A DNA stretch of 52,619 bases from Phycisphaerae bacterium (GCA_030426385.1 JAUHYI010000025.1:1-52619), one strand, 5' to 3'. Counted from the first letter of the stretch, positions 1-7,641 are shown. The notes: a model not told the origin generated them from the sequence alone. Made by a program: numbers and translations.

Positions 1-787
1 CGTCGAGCAATGGATCGCTTTCTTCGGCAGGGGCTGGCGTGGTGTTGCCACCGTCAGCAGGCGTCGCGGCCGGGGCCATGGGTTCTGATGATTCGGCTGA
101 GGTTGCTTCAGCTTCGGCGTCCATCGCGTCGGCGGCTTCCTGGACTTCCATGGTTTCTGCGGTCGGCGTTGCTTTGATGCCACCACTATCGCCAGCGACA
201 CCGGCGGGCAACGTATCCACATCGATCGCGTCTACCGGCATATCTGGAATCATCTCGCCGGTCGACTTGCCTGCGGCCGTACCCGTCACAGGCACCACAG
301 AATGCGGCGATGCCAACGGTTCTTCGGGAGCAGGCCGATAGTCAAGCATGATCATCACACCGTGCGGTGCGGGCAGCTTGAACTTACCTTCGGCGACCAA
401 AGCTCTCGTCCATCGATCACGCAATTCCCACGTCATGTCGGTTGCGGGCATGTCCTGATTGACCTTGAACAGTTCGACTTCGTTCACACGGTCCATGTCG
501 ATCTCAAGCGCGTGCTCGACGGGCACGTCCATCTTCCAAATCAATTCATCGGTAACCGTGTCGAGGATGCCCACCGTGGTCGGACGATAAATCGTGCTGA
601 TGTACTCGCTCTTATCCTGACTGCTGGCACAGCCGGACAACCCGACCAATGAGGAGGCGACCAACGCCAACAGCGCGACCGCTTGCCGTGTACCGCTCAG
701 GCGGCCTGGAAGTGATCGGCTCGTAACTTGGTTTTTAGTAGCCTGGTTTTTAGTAGCTTGACAAATCAGCGATGGCAACAGCAGCAT
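1..787 (-). CDS. Putative lipoprotein, 3' part beyond window edge
   Basis: Open on the minus strand from ATG at 787 to the window edge (262 codons, no stop), preceded by AAGGA seven bases upstream. The N-terminus has an unusually long n-region, then a hydrophobic stretch ending in the lipobox LSGC with Cys53, so it should be a lipid-anchored exported protein. About 100 residues of folded-looking sequence follow, then a tail rich in Ala, Glu, Pro and Thr. No catalytic family is recognised. The n-region contains a 15-bp direct duplication (729-758) that encodes QATKN twice. The start is supported by the ribosome site, because no other ATG or GTG lies between it and the signal core. Exported lipoprotein is well supported; function is unknown. 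Confidence 0.72.
   Translation of the reverse strand, partial: MLLLPSLICQATKNQATKNQVTSRSLPGRLSGTRQAVALLALVASSLVGLSGCASSQDKSEYISTIYRPTTVGILDTVTDELIWKMDVPVEHALEIDMDRVNEVELFKVNQDMPATDMTWELRDRWTRALVAEGKFKLPAPHGVMIMLDYRPAPEEPLASPHSVVPVTGTAAGKSTGEMIPDMPVDAIDVDTLPAGVAGDSGGIKATPTAETMEVQEAADAMDAEAEATSAESSEPMAPAATPADGGNTTPAPAEESDPLLD
729..758. repeat. 15-bp tandem duplication inside lipoprotein n-region
   Basis: Two adjacent near-identical 15-mers (TGGTTTTTAGTAGCY on the plus strand) lie inside the start of the minus-strand lipoprotein gene and keep frame. They lengthen the signal-peptide n-region and look like a recent slippage duplication. Confidence 0.7.
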
Positions 788-1135
788 AGCTCGTTCCTTG
801 TTCTGGTTCTGTGTTCGTTCTGTGTTCTGTTCTTCGTATCATTCAAACCGGCAAACCGGCAATCTGGTCGGCGTCGGGTACACGACCAAGCAATTCTATC
901 CGCCTGGCCCCCCCACATTTCCCCCCCACCCCCCCACACATTCCCCCCACACTCTCCCCCCACACTCTCCCCCCACACTCTCCCCCCACACTCTCCCCCC
1001 ACACTCTCCAGCACCCCCATCGCCCTCCACGAATGCCAACCGTCCTATGACTGATCGGGCCACCACGTCGTCCAGATAAACCGGACTGGGTAGGAAACCT
1101 GATTTCTGTGCCAATCCACTTGGCCCGGCCCCGTT
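788..1135. other. Divergent intergenic region with G/C-tract array
   Basis: This lies between the minus-strand lipoprotein and the plus-strand acidic protein. About 100 bp of it are C-tract repeats (908-1009). A TATGAT hexamer at 1135-1140 could be a -10 element, but no convincing -35 is placed 16-18 bp upstream. No coding sequence is supported. Confidence 0.5.
908..1009 (-). repeat. G/C-tract array with five 13-bp tandem copies
   Basis: Plus-strand C runs separated by ACA-type spacers. From 943 to 1007 there are five exact tandem copies of CCCCCCACACTCT. On the minus strand, which is the coding strand of the lipoprotein starting at 787, this reads as repeated G6 runs with AGAGTGT spacers. 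It fits the consensus for intramolecular G-quadruplexes and would lie in that gene's upstream region or leader. Confidence 0.85.
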
Positions 1136-1897
1136 ATGATACGCCAATATCGGTTAACTGTGGAATCAAAATTTATCCCATCGCCAACCTTCGCTACGAT
1201 CATCCCTGTGAATCCCCACCAGCCCGAACAATCCCAACAACCCCCACCGGTCAATCGACGCGGTTTTTTTCGTATTCTCACCAAATCAACCCTCAACGCC
1301 ACCGAGCAACTGGGCAAATCCATGCTCGACAGCGTCAAAATGCCGCTAGGGTTATCGGAACACGATCCCGCCAACGCCACTGACGCCACGTCCTATGACA
1401 TGCGACCCACCGAATTGCTCGGCAGCACGCTCGTACCTCCACGCAGCAAACCACCACTGCTCAATTTAGATCACCCCGAAACAGGCCAAGCCGACAAGCC
1501 ACCCACTTGTGACGATCCTGACAATTCTATCAATGGTGCTGATAGTGCAGATAGTGCAGATAGTGCAGATAGTGCAGATAGCACCGATCGTATCGAGCAT
1601 CACGAAGCTAACAGTTGTAACGATTATGACGATTGCGACAGTCGTGCTGGTGCTAGCAATGCTATTGATTCTGTGGAATATGCAGGCCCTGAGGATTCTA
1701 TCGATTCCAGGGGTTCTACCGATTCTACGGCTTCGACAGATCGTATCGATTCTGCGGATTGCAACAGTCATGCGAATACTGACGGCCATTCGGATCATGC
1801 CGATAGTATGGACGATACCGATAATCACGACGATACCGATCGCATCAATCACAATGACCGCAATGATCACAACAGTCACAACAGTCGCAACGATTAA
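1136..1897 (+). CDS. Hypothetical protein with basic head and Asp/Ser/His-rich tail
   Basis: 253 codons from ATG at 1136; an in-frame GTG at 1208 is an alternative start that would free the TATGAT at 1135 to act as a promoter. The N-terminal part contains RRGFFRI followed by a possibly amphipathic segment (TLNATEQLGKSML). From about residue 130 the protein is extremely low in complexity: repeats of DSA (9-bp DNA repeat at 1541-1576), then runs of Asp, His, Asn and Ser. No family is recognised. The tail suggests an intrinsically disordered, possibly metal-binding segment. Reality as a gene is uncertain because the repeat DNA stays open in several frames on both strands; the charged reading is the most protein-like. 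Confidence 0.4.
   Translation: MIRQYRLTVESKFIPSPTFATIIPVNPHQPEQSQQPPPVNRRGFFRILTKSTLNATEQLGKSMLDSVKMPLGLSEHDPANATDATSYDMRPTELLGSTLVPPRSKPPLLNLDHPETGQADKPPTCDDPDNSINGADSADSADSADSADSTDRIEHHEANSCNDYDDCDSRAGASNAIDSVEYAGPEDSIDSRGSTDSTASTDRIDSADCNSHANTDGHSDHADSMDDTDNHDDTDRINHNDRNDHNSHNSRND
1541..1576. repeat. 9-bp tandem repeat GATAGTGCA x4
   Basis: Four exact copies plus a degenerate fifth. In the plus frame of the acidic protein each copy encodes Asp-Ser-Ala. Degenerate relatives (GATTCTACG, GATCGTATC) continue to about 1850. Confidence 0.8.
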
Positions 1898-1952
1898 CCC
1901 CCCGCTCCCCACTCCCCCCCCACGTTCATCCCCCACGTTCGCCCCGCACACC
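1898..1952 (+). repeat. C-tract repeat between acidic protein and methyltransferase
   Basis: C runs with CACGTTC spacers begin right after the stop codon at 1897. This is the C-on-coding-strand orientation that the family shows downstream of genes. Confidence 0.7.
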
Positions 1953-1991
1953 TCATCTCATTTCCCTTACCACCCTGGCGACCCTAACCCG

Positions 1992-2810
1992 ATGTCACCA
2001 CGCCCACCGCACAAATTGGAACTCTATCGCCACGCTGTTCAGCATCCGCAGGCGGAATGCCAATTCCTGTTGCGTGCCTATCAACATCATCGGCCGACGC
2101 GTCCTGCCCCCACGCGTTTGCGTGAAGACTTTGCTGGGTCTGCCGCCATCGCCACACACTGGGTGGCCTTGCATGAATCGCATCGCGCCTTGGCCATCGA
2201 AAATCATGCGCCCACTTGCCGATACGCCCTGCGTGCGAGCGCTCATGAATTACAAACGCTCCACGCATCGCACCGCGACATCGACCTCTACCTCATCGAG
2301 TCCGACGTGCTCGACCCACAGCTCGATGTGCCGCCGGTCGATCTCACCGTCGCGTTCAATTTCAGTGCGCTGATTTATCATGATCGCCCCGCCCTGATTC
2401 GCTATTTCAAAAACGCTCGCCAATCGCTGCGCACCGCAGGCCTGTTCGTCATGGACATCTACGGCGGACCCGGTGCGTCTACCATCGGCACCCAATCGCG
2501 CGACGTCCATACGCCCGATGGCCAAGCCTTTACCTATCACTGGGAACAACGCCGATTCGACCATGCCACCGCGCGCACGGATTGCCGAATCCATTTCACC
2601 CTCGACAAACAATACGCAAAACCCGAACGACGTAACGCATTCAAATACGATTGGCGACTCTGGACCATTCCCGAACTCATCGAATGCCTCCGCGAGGCAG
2701 GCTTCAAAAACACCACCCTCTGGCACGACCCAAACAGCACACGCTATCGCCCGGTTAAATCACTGCCCAACCACCACGATTTTGTCGCCTACCTCGTCGC
2801 TGAAAAATAA
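1992..2810 (+). CDS. Class I SAM-dependent methyltransferase
   Basis: 272 residues from ATG at 1992. The frame is open much further upstream, but that part is repeat DNA and the homology-like region begins just after this ATG. Motif I of the Rossmann methyltransferase fold is seen as REDFAGSAAIA near residues 40-50, followed by an acidic residue in ALAIEN at the end of strand beta-2. A later DLTVAFNFSALIYHD segment matches the motif IV region, and PELIECLREAGF matches the usual C-terminal helix-strand. Size and motif order fit small cytosolic planctomycete methyltransferases; the substrate cannot be read from sequence. It lies between an acidic hypothetical gene and a convergent membrane protein, so context does not suggest a pathway. 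Confidence 0.85.
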   Translation: MSPRPPHKLELYRHAVQHPQAECQFLLRAYQHHRPTRPAPTRLREDFAGSAAIATHWVALHESHRALAIENHAPTCRYALRASAHELQTLHASHRDIDLYLIESDVLDPQLDVPPVDLTVAFNFSALIYHDRPALIRYFKNARQSLRTAGLFVMDIYGGPGASTIGTQSRDVHTPDGQAFTYHWEQRRFDHATARTDCRIHFTLDKQYAKPERRNAFKYDWRLWTIPELIECLREAGFKNTTLWHDPNSTRYRPVKSLPNHHDFVAYLVAEK

Positions 2811-2812
2811 CC

Positions 2813-2838
2813 TCCCCCCACTCCCCCCCCACACATGC
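2813..2838 (+). repeat. C-tract repeat after methyltransferase stop
   Basis: CCCCCCACTCCCCCCCCACACA immediately follows the stop at 2810, again C-rich on the coding strand at a gene's 3' end. Confidence 0.7.
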
Positions 2839-2889
2839 ACAAGCAAGCACGCACCCACATTGCCTGCGTTGTTGCGTGTTATGCCAATC

Positions 2890-2996
2890 GCGTTAATAAC
2901 TCGTGCGGCCTAAAATTTTTTCTCACACAGCCCCCGGTATTCACCGGGGGCTAGCATGAATCAACGTGCGAGCATTTATCGTCATCCGTATTAACA
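2890..2996 (+). repeat. ~100-bp palindromic element, copy A
   Basis: Structure: an outer arm with AACTCGTGCGG, an AT-rich TAAAATTTTTTCTCA spacer, a perfect hairpin CCCCCGGTATTCACCGGGGG at 2931-2950, then an opposite arm CGTGCGAG followed by ATTTATCGTCATCCGTATTA. The same order of blocks recurs at 48305-48428 and, inverted, at 51673-51772, so this is a defined dispersed element rather than a simple terminator. It carries no coding sequence. Confidence 0.85.
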
Positions 2997-3043
2997 GGTG
3001 CGCCTTGAGAACCAGCGCGTCATCTATTTCGCATCATTTTTAT

Positions 3044-3072
3044 CTAGCCCGCCGACGCCGTCAGCGGGCTAG
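3044..3072 (-). terminator. Hairpin just past the TMTC-like gene
   Basis: Perfect 9-bp stem (CTAGCCCGC / GCGGGCTAG) ten bases after the stop of the minus-strand gene. It has no U tract on the minus strand (ATAAAAA follows), so it is either a weak terminator or an RNA 3'-end stabiliser. Confidence 0.4.
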
Positions 3073-3082
3073 AAATCCAATC

Positions 3083-5113
3083 TTATTGGGGCTTGGTTTG
3101 TGCTGATTCCAGGATCGCCAAATTATCGCGCGCGATCGCGTTGCCAGGATCGATTGCCAACACTTGCCGCAATTGCGACGCCGCTTCCACATACCGTCCC
3201 AACCGCGCCAACGTCGTCCCATACGCCGCACGCCACGCTGCGTGGCCCGGCCGATTGGCCACCGACTCTTCGTAATATTTCAATGACTCATCCAGTCGCC
3301 CCGCACGATCGAGCGCCGTCGCCAGATTAAAAACCAACCCAGGCCGACGCACGCCGTATTCCAAAGCCAAACCAAAATGTCGTGCCGCCCGATCGAACTC
3401 ACCTAATTGGTAACGCACCGCGCCCAGGTTTTCATGGGTCAGCGCATCATCATCGCGACTGCGCAGCGCCATTTCAAAATGCCCAATCGCGCGCACCGCA
3501 TCGCCTTGATGATCGTAGGCCACACCCAGATTGTTATGCGCCTCAAAAAAATTCGGCCGCAATGCGATCGCCTGTTCAAAGGCCTCGATCGCCGCCGCCG
3601 GCTCACCCGCTTGACCATACGCCATGCCCAGGCCGTTTAACGCTCGCGCGCTATTGGGCGACACACGCACCGCCGAAGCCCACAATGAAATTTCATCGCG
3701 ATAGTCACGCAGCCGTACCCACGTCATCCCCACACACATCGCCAACACCAACCCGTAAATCACCCAACTCGTTCGGTCCGCACGATGGCACCGGATCAAC
3801 CACACAAAGGCCACCACCATCGCCAACAACGGCAGATACATTCGTCGCTCAGCCACCACCTCTGTCACGATCGGCACAAAACTTGACGTCGGTGCCAACA
3901 AGATAAAAAACCATGCCAACAAAAATCCCACACGAGGCTGACGCGCCCACGCATACACCATCACACACAACAACATCACGATCATCGCGCCCGGCAACGC
4001 CCAGACCCACCACGGCTCAACCGATGGATCCGCATGCGCGATCGATAGTCCCATCGGCCAAACCGCTAAACGCATGTACATCGCGATCGCCTGTGCCTGC
4101 ATCCGCAGGTAGTCCCACATCGACACGCCATGGCCCCACCCCACACTGCCACTGCGCGGCGCGCCCCACATCAACCCCAACCACACCAATCCCGTCAACA
4201 TCAAGCCCACGAATAAAACCCATTCGCGTTGCCATGTGTTTCGCCATTTTTCACCCCACGACTTTTCACCCGCGGGTCCCACTTCGCTCACAAACGCGCG
4301 GTGATACAACACCATCAACACCGGCGTCACCAGCATCACTTCTTTGCAACCCATCCCGATCGCACAAGCCACAATCGCCACGACTGACCAACCCGCCCGC
4401 TGTCGGCTGGTTTTCGCGTTCCAAACTCGACCCGCCGCATCCATCGTTAACAACAAAAACATCGCGAACAACAATTCCGTCCGCTGCGTGGCATACACCA
4501 CCGTCTCCGTCTGCAACGGATGCACGCCCCACAACCCCGCCACCCCCCCACTTACCCCCCCACGCATCCCCCGACGCATCCCTCCGTTTATCCACCCGTT
4601 TTTCCTGCCGTGTTCGCTGGCCATCCATGCCAACGTCCGACGCACGATCGACCACACCAACAACACCGACACAACATGCACCCCCAGATTGAACAGGTGA
4701 TATCCCAGCGGATCGTGCCCGTGCATCGCATAGTTCAAGGCCAACGTCAGATTCACCACGGGCCGACCTGCCACCGGCGTCTGGGCTGGCGGGGACAACA
4801 CCGCGTTCATCGCGCTCAACCGTTCAATTGTCGGGTTCTGCAAAATCGCAGGATGGTCGTCATACGTAAAACCAAAACGCATCCCCGGCCAAAAACTCAC
4901 CAGCACCAACACAACCAGCAATACCCCCCCCACACCCCACGTTCCCCACCCACCCCCCGCCCCCCCTGCTCCCCCCACACGCACACGCCCCATACGTCCC
5001 CCGCTGGTGTCAGATTTTCGATCAAGCCCACTTGCCAAACGACGCGACGATCGCGCCTGGCGGTCTGCCGATTCAAAATCTGCGTCATCACGGGTCACAC
5101 CGTCGTTCATCAT
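3083..5113 (-). CDS. Polytopic TMTC-like glycosyltransferase with C-terminal TPRs
   Basis: 676 residues. After a hydrophilic N-terminus (about 60 residues) and a first membrane helix comes FGFTYDDHPAILQNP, matching the first luminal/periplasmic loop of GT-C O-mannosyltransferase-like TMTC proteins, where acidic Asp residues are catalytic in the fold. GRPVVNLTLALNYAMHG and YHLFNLGVHVVSVLLVW continue the family signature. About ten membrane helices follow, then from about residue 470 a series of TPR units (NGLGMAYGQAGEPAAAIEAF and relatives) to the end. By family it would move sugars from lipid carriers onto proteins or glycans at the inner membrane; the acceptor is unknown. Two Gly-rich stretches (residues ~45-60 and ~180-195) coincide with G-tract repeats in the DNA, suggesting repeat insertion in frame. 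Confidence 0.85.
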   Translation of the reverse strand: MMNDGVTRDDADFESADRQARSSRRLASGLDRKSDTSGGRMGRVRVGGAGGAGGGWGTWGVGGVLLVVLVLVSFWPGMRFGFTYDDHPAILQNPTIERLSAMNAVLSPPAQTPVAGRPVVNLTLALNYAMHGHDPLGYHLFNLGVHVVSVLLVWSIVRRTLAWMASEHGRKNGWINGGMRRGMRGGVSGGVAGLWGVHPLQTETVVYATQRTELLFAMFLLLTMDAAGRVWNAKTSRQRAGWSVVAIVACAIGMGCKEVMLVTPVLMVLYHRAFVSEVGPAGEKSWGEKWRNTWQREWVLFVGLMLTGLVWLGLMWGAPRSGSVGWGHGVSMWDYLRMQAQAIAMYMRLAVWPMGLSIAHADPSVEPWWVWALPGAMIVMLLCVMVYAWARQPRVGFLLAWFFILLAPTSSFVPIVTEVVAERRMYLPLLAMVVAFVWLIRCHRADRTSWVIYGLVLAMCVGMTWVRLRDYRDEISLWASAVRVSPNSARALNGLGMAYGQAGEPAAAIEAFEQAIALRPNFFEAHNNLGVAYDHQGDAVRAIGHFEMALRSRDDDALTHENLGAVRYQLGEFDRAARHFGLALEYGVRRPGLVFNLATALDRAGRLDESLKYYEESVANRPGHAAWRAAYGTTLARLGRYVEAASQLRQVLAIDPGNAIARDNLAILESAQTKPQ
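4520..4576 (-). repeat. G-tract repeat inside TMTC-like coding sequence
   Basis: C runs on the plus strand (CCCCCCCACTTACCCCCCCA and neighbours) encode the Gly-Met-Arg-rich loop MRRGMRGGVSGGVAG on the minus strand. The tract sits between two membrane segments, where an inserted loop would be tolerated. Confidence 0.65.
4924..4984 (-). repeat. G-tract repeat near the N-terminus of the TMTC-like gene
   Basis: C-runs with CACACCCCACGTTCCCCACC-type spacers encode GGAGGAGGGWGTWGVGG just before the first membrane helix. Confidence 0.65.
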
Positions 5114-5202
5114 CCAACAGCCTACCGGTTATCGGCCTACTTGTGCAGACCCGTCTGCTAAATCACTACCAACGTCCGATCACATACGCCTCATTATCGG
5201 CC

Positions 5203-5222
5203 CCCCCACGTTTCCCCGCACG
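5203..5222 (-). repeat. Single G/C-tract core upstream of TMTC-like gene
   Basis: CCCCCCCACGTTTCCCCGCA is a good copy of the core. Read on the minus strand it is GGGGAAACGTGGGGGGG, the G orientation expected in the upstream region of the minus-strand gene starting at 5113. Confidence 0.7.
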
Positions 5223-5245
5223 TCTTATGTCGTAATCCTGTTTAG

Positions 5246-5332
5246 AACTCGCGCGTTAGCCGCCGCCCTTGGGCGGCGCGTCGCCGTCAATAAAACCCCA
5301 CGCACGCACCGCCCAAGGACGGCGGCTAACGC
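5246..5332. repeat. Inverted pair of REP-like palindromes (REPIN-like)
   Basis: GCGTTAGCCGCCGCCCTTGG with its GCGGCG closing arm (to 5280), then 24 bp, then the inverted copy with GCCCAAGGACGGCGGCTAAC (5305-5332). Each half is itself a hairpin and the two halves pair with each other. This matches the architecture of REPINs, which RAYT-type transposases mobilise in other bacteria. No such transposase is in the window. Confidence 0.8.
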
Positions 5333-5507
5333 ACCCCCAAACTTGAAATCGGAACGCACGAGCGGGACATCGCGCACAAGATTTAAATGGAATCCGTCTC
5401 ACGCTTGTCTGGCATGATGAACATTGCGGGCCAACCGGGTTACACATCGCGTTGGAGCGCTGGATCTTAATCCCCCATGTTCTTGCACGGCACGACAAAA
5501 CATCCCT

Positions 5508-5541
5508 ATAAAAAAACCGTCGCGTTGGTGTAACGCGACGG
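5508..5541 (-). terminator. Rho-independent terminator of flgM
   Basis: Ten-bp perfect stem CCGTCGCGTT / AACGCGACGG with a five-base loop (5517-5541). On the minus strand it is followed by a run of seven T, directly downstream of flgM. Confidence 0.85.
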
Positions 5542-5656
5542 CTTCTAAAATTCAAACCGTTTGCAGGACGTGATATCTTTCTCAATATCAAACCCTGTCT
5601 CTCACCGACCTCTATCATCTACATATCTACCCCCATCGCGATTCACGATCATCGGC

Positions 5657-5941
5657 TCACACGACATCTTCGAGCAAGCTGTTGATCGCGGCATCGATCT
5701 TGTCATCGGTGTCATAGCTACCGTCTTCGATTTCGCCACGCACACGAGCAACCAGGTCTTCACGCACTTCAGGCAAATCACCCAGGCGCGACAACAAACG
5801 AGCTGCCGCTGAAACCTCAACACGATCGGATCGATCGGTTGATGCGGTGGAACGCGAAGCCACCTGGGCGCTGGTCGCAGCGAGCGATCGAGGGGAAATA
5901 GCAGCAGCAGACGACGTACTTACGGGATTGATCTGTGGCAT
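5657..5941 (-). CDS. flgM: Anti-sigma-28 factor FlgM
   Basis: 94 residues from ATG at 5941, with AGGAG seven bases upstream. The N-terminal half is Ser/Ala-rich and probably disordered. The C-terminal half (VSAAARLLSRL and VREDLVARVRGEIEDGSYDT, then DKIDAAINSLLED) matches the FlgM sigma-28 binding helices including the typical R-x2-I-x2-G-x-Y spacing. By family it holds the flagellar sigma factor FliA inactive until the hook-basal body is complete and FlgM is exported. It stands alone here, with its own terminator and a long structured upstream region, so it is probably a single-gene transcript controlled through its leader. The cognate sigma factor is not in the window. Confidence 0.85.
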   Translation of the reverse strand: MPQINPVSTSSAAAISPRSLAATSAQVASRSTASTDRSDRVEVSAAARLLSRLGDLPEVREDLVARVRGEIEDGSYDTDDKIDAAINSLLEDVV

Positions 5942-6040
5942 AACAATGCTCCTGTCCCTGCCCGAATCTCAGTTGGCCTGATGATCGACATACGATCAAA
6001 CATCATAGGCACACTAAAACCCTGCAGGCGATCGGCACCG

Positions 6041-6328
6041 GGTCGTTTGCAAATTTTGCCTCACAAAATTTGCATCGGCGTCCGACCAATGGTTCTCTTT
6101 CGTCAGCGCGATGGTTCTACGATCACGCGTCCTCAATACGTTCCGGGCTTGAGTATCTCACTCAATCTACCCGGGTTCACCCAACCTTCCGTTGATCACT
6201 GGCTTACTTTCGGTCGGCCTCCCAGTCCTACTGGAAAACATTTCGAAAGTAACCCTGGAGATCCGTAACCCGGAGGTTACGTGGCAGGTGGCGGTGGGCT
6301 GCCCGACACACGGCTTCCGGCCGTGCAC
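6041..6328 (-). ncRNA. Candidate structured RNA / long leader of flgM
   Basis: In the roughly 460 bp before flgM there is a dense series of perfect or nearly perfect stems: GCAAATTTTG/CAAAATTTGC (6049-6073) closed by GGTCG/CGACC (6041-6087); GCGCGAT/GATCACGC (6106-6128); an arm pairing TTGAGT with ACTCAA inside CCGGG/CCCGG (6143-6175); TTACTTTCG/CGAAAGTAA (6204-6252) with a nested CCAGT/ACTGG; GTAACC/GGTTAC with a tetraloop (6265-6280); and CACGGC/GCCGTG (6309-6325). The motif GAACCATYG also occurs twice on the minus strand. No ORF over 60 codons lies on that strand from 5942 to 6404. It could be a regulatory 5' leader, a stand-alone RNA, or a transcript from the plus strand, since stems are symmetric. 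It matches no known RNA class that I can recall. Confidence 0.5.
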
Positions 6329-6404
6329 CGTTCATGTTCTCATGCCCACATTAAATCTATCGATCAGGTCCACTCGCTTGCTTGAAGTATTGTCTTACAA
6401 GCCG

Positions 6405-6548
6405 TCAATTAGTTAAACCCTTATTTGCCCTTTTTTTACAAAATTTTTCCAATGGCTCCATCCGATAATAACGCAAGCAAAAATCCAGATAACCCCACTC
6501 AACTCGATTCGCCAGCACAACTTCCGATAATTCCTTGGGCAGTTTCAT
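6405..6548 (-). CDS. Possible small protein upstream of the flgM leader
   Basis: 47 codons from ATG (MKLPKELSEVVLANRVEW...). The composition is protein-like, with a mix of charged and aromatic residues and a Lys/Arg-rich end (KFCKKRANK). There is no clear ribosome site and no family is recognised. The DNA is more AT-rich than adjacent genes. It could equally be part of an upstream untranslated region. Between 6549 and 6793 I see only a hairpin at about 6697-6722 with T5 on the plus strand. Confidence 0.22.
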   Translation of the reverse strand: MKLPKELSEVVLANRVEWGYLDFCLRYYRMEPLEKFCKKRANKGLTN

Positions 6549-6793
6549 CGTTTCGCCAATTCGCACACATTTACACCGACCATGGCCCAAACAGATCAAT
6601 CTGTGACGCCACGCACTCAGCTCGCACCATCAACCCACCCATCCTCGATCCCAATGATCAGTCCGGTGCTACGTTTTATTATCGGCAAACCTAACCATTC
6701 CCATACAAATTTTGTTTGGGAATTTTTCGGTAGCCCGCCATGCGTGCGCAGCGATATCCGTCGTAGACGCGCAAATGACGATTAAATAATCGG

Positions 6794-7639
6794 TTATATC
6801 GAGATGTCGCGAATAGCAGCGGTGACCAGGGCGGCCTGGCGATTGGGGGTGACGTCGTGGACGCGGAACATGTGGACGCCGGCCAGGGTACCCAGGACGG
6901 TCGTGGCACAGGTGGCTCCGATCAGCTCGTCGGGCTGGGGGGCGGTGGTGGCATCGGGGGGGGTGACGATGGCGCCCATGAAGCGCTTGCGACTGGTACC
7001 CAGCAGGACGGGGTAGCCGGTGGCGACGAACTGATCGAGGGCTGCCAGGAGTTGGAGGTTGTGGATTTTGGTTTTGCCGAACCCGATGCCGGGATCGATC
7101 CAGATTTTATCGCGGGCCACGCCTGCGGCTTGGGCGGCGTCTGCCCGTTCATTTAAATAGTCCAACACCTGGGCGACCACATCGTCATAGGTCGGCTCAT
7201 TCTGCATGTCCGCCGGTTGGCCGCGCATGTGCATGAGGATCAGCGGCACGCCGAACTGGGCTGCCAGGGCGAACATCTCAGGGTCATCGGTGCCGGCTGA
7301 CACATCGTTCAGGATGGACGAACCGCGCTCAAGCGCTGTTCGCGCCACGGCGGCGCGGGTGGTATCGATGCTGATCTGGACATGGGGATATCGCCGATCG
7401 AGTGCCTGGCGCAGGGCGGCGATGATGTCTGCCGTTCGGCGAATCTGTTCGTCGGGATCGACGCGCTGCGAACCGGGCCGGGTCGATTCACCGCCGACGT
7501 CGATGACATCGGCACCCTGGGCGGCCAATTCCAGGCCGCGGGCGACGGCGTCATCGATATCGGTAAAGCGTCCGCCATCCGAAAAACTGTCGGGGGTGAC
7601 GTTGAGGATGGCCATGATGGACGGGGGACATTTGATCAT
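6794..7639 (-). CDS. folP: Dihydropteroate synthase
   Basis: 281 residues, full length for the family. It condenses para-aminobenzoate with 6-hydroxymethyl-dihydropterin pyrophosphate to give dihydropteroate in folate synthesis, in the cytosol. The TIM-barrel signatures are all present: ILNVTPDSFSDGG near residue 11, GADVIDVGGESTRPG, SIDTTRA, then GTSRKRF, which binds the pterin phosphate. The start at 7639 places the first motif ten residues in; some homologues have a longer head, so a further upstream start is conceivable, but a REP-like palindrome ends only two bases before this ATG. There is no folK or folE next to it, so it appears to be a stand-alone gene. Confidence 0.96.
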   Translation of the reverse strand: MIKCPPSIMAILNVTPDSFSDGGRFTDIDDAVARGLELAAQGADVIDVGGESTRPGSQRVDPDEQIRRTADIIAALRQALDRRYPHVQISIDTTRAAVARTALERGSSILNDVSAGTDDPEMFALAAQFGVPLILMHMRGQPADMQNEPTYDDVVAQVLDYLNERADAAQAAGVARDKIWIDPGIGFGKTKIHNLQLLAALDQFVATGYPVLLGTSRKRFMGAIVTPPDATTAPQPDELIGATCATTVLGTLAGVHMFRVHDVTPNRQAALVTAAIRDISI

Positions 7640-7641
7640 AA

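Larger units (their letters stand above)
5114..5656. other. Intergenic region between TMTC-like gene and flgM
   Basis: Holds a short G/C-tract site (5203-5222), an inverted REP pair (5246-5332) and the flgM terminator (5508-5541). The stretch 5342-5505 shows no coding sequence or repeat I can recognise. Confidence 0.6.

Noticed and set aside
39..652. Plus-strand open frames at 39-341 and 302-652
   Set aside because: They oppose a minus-strand frame with ribosome site, signal peptide and lipobox that explains the same DNA better.
908..1009. CRISPR-like array
   Set aside because: The units are short, tandem and lack unique spacers of constant length.
1119..1140. TTGGCC ... TATGAT promoter shared with 19387 (TTGGCC...TATAAC) and 30549 (TTGGCC...TACGAT)
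   Set aside because: Spacing differs (9, 4 and 4 bases) and is too short for a standard sigma-70 promoter; it may be chance.
766..1147. Pro/His- or Gly/Trp-rich frames over the 908-1009 array
   Set aside because: Translations of tandem G/C-tract repeats in all frames.
1466..1951. Hydrophobic Ile/Val-rich minus-strand frame
   Set aside because: It is generated by the 9-bp repeat (TIC/TIS repeats) and has no protein-like core or ribosome site.
6041..6328. RNase P, tmRNA, SRP or group I intron identity for the structured region
   Set aside because: None of the conserved core sequences of these RNAs was found on either strand.
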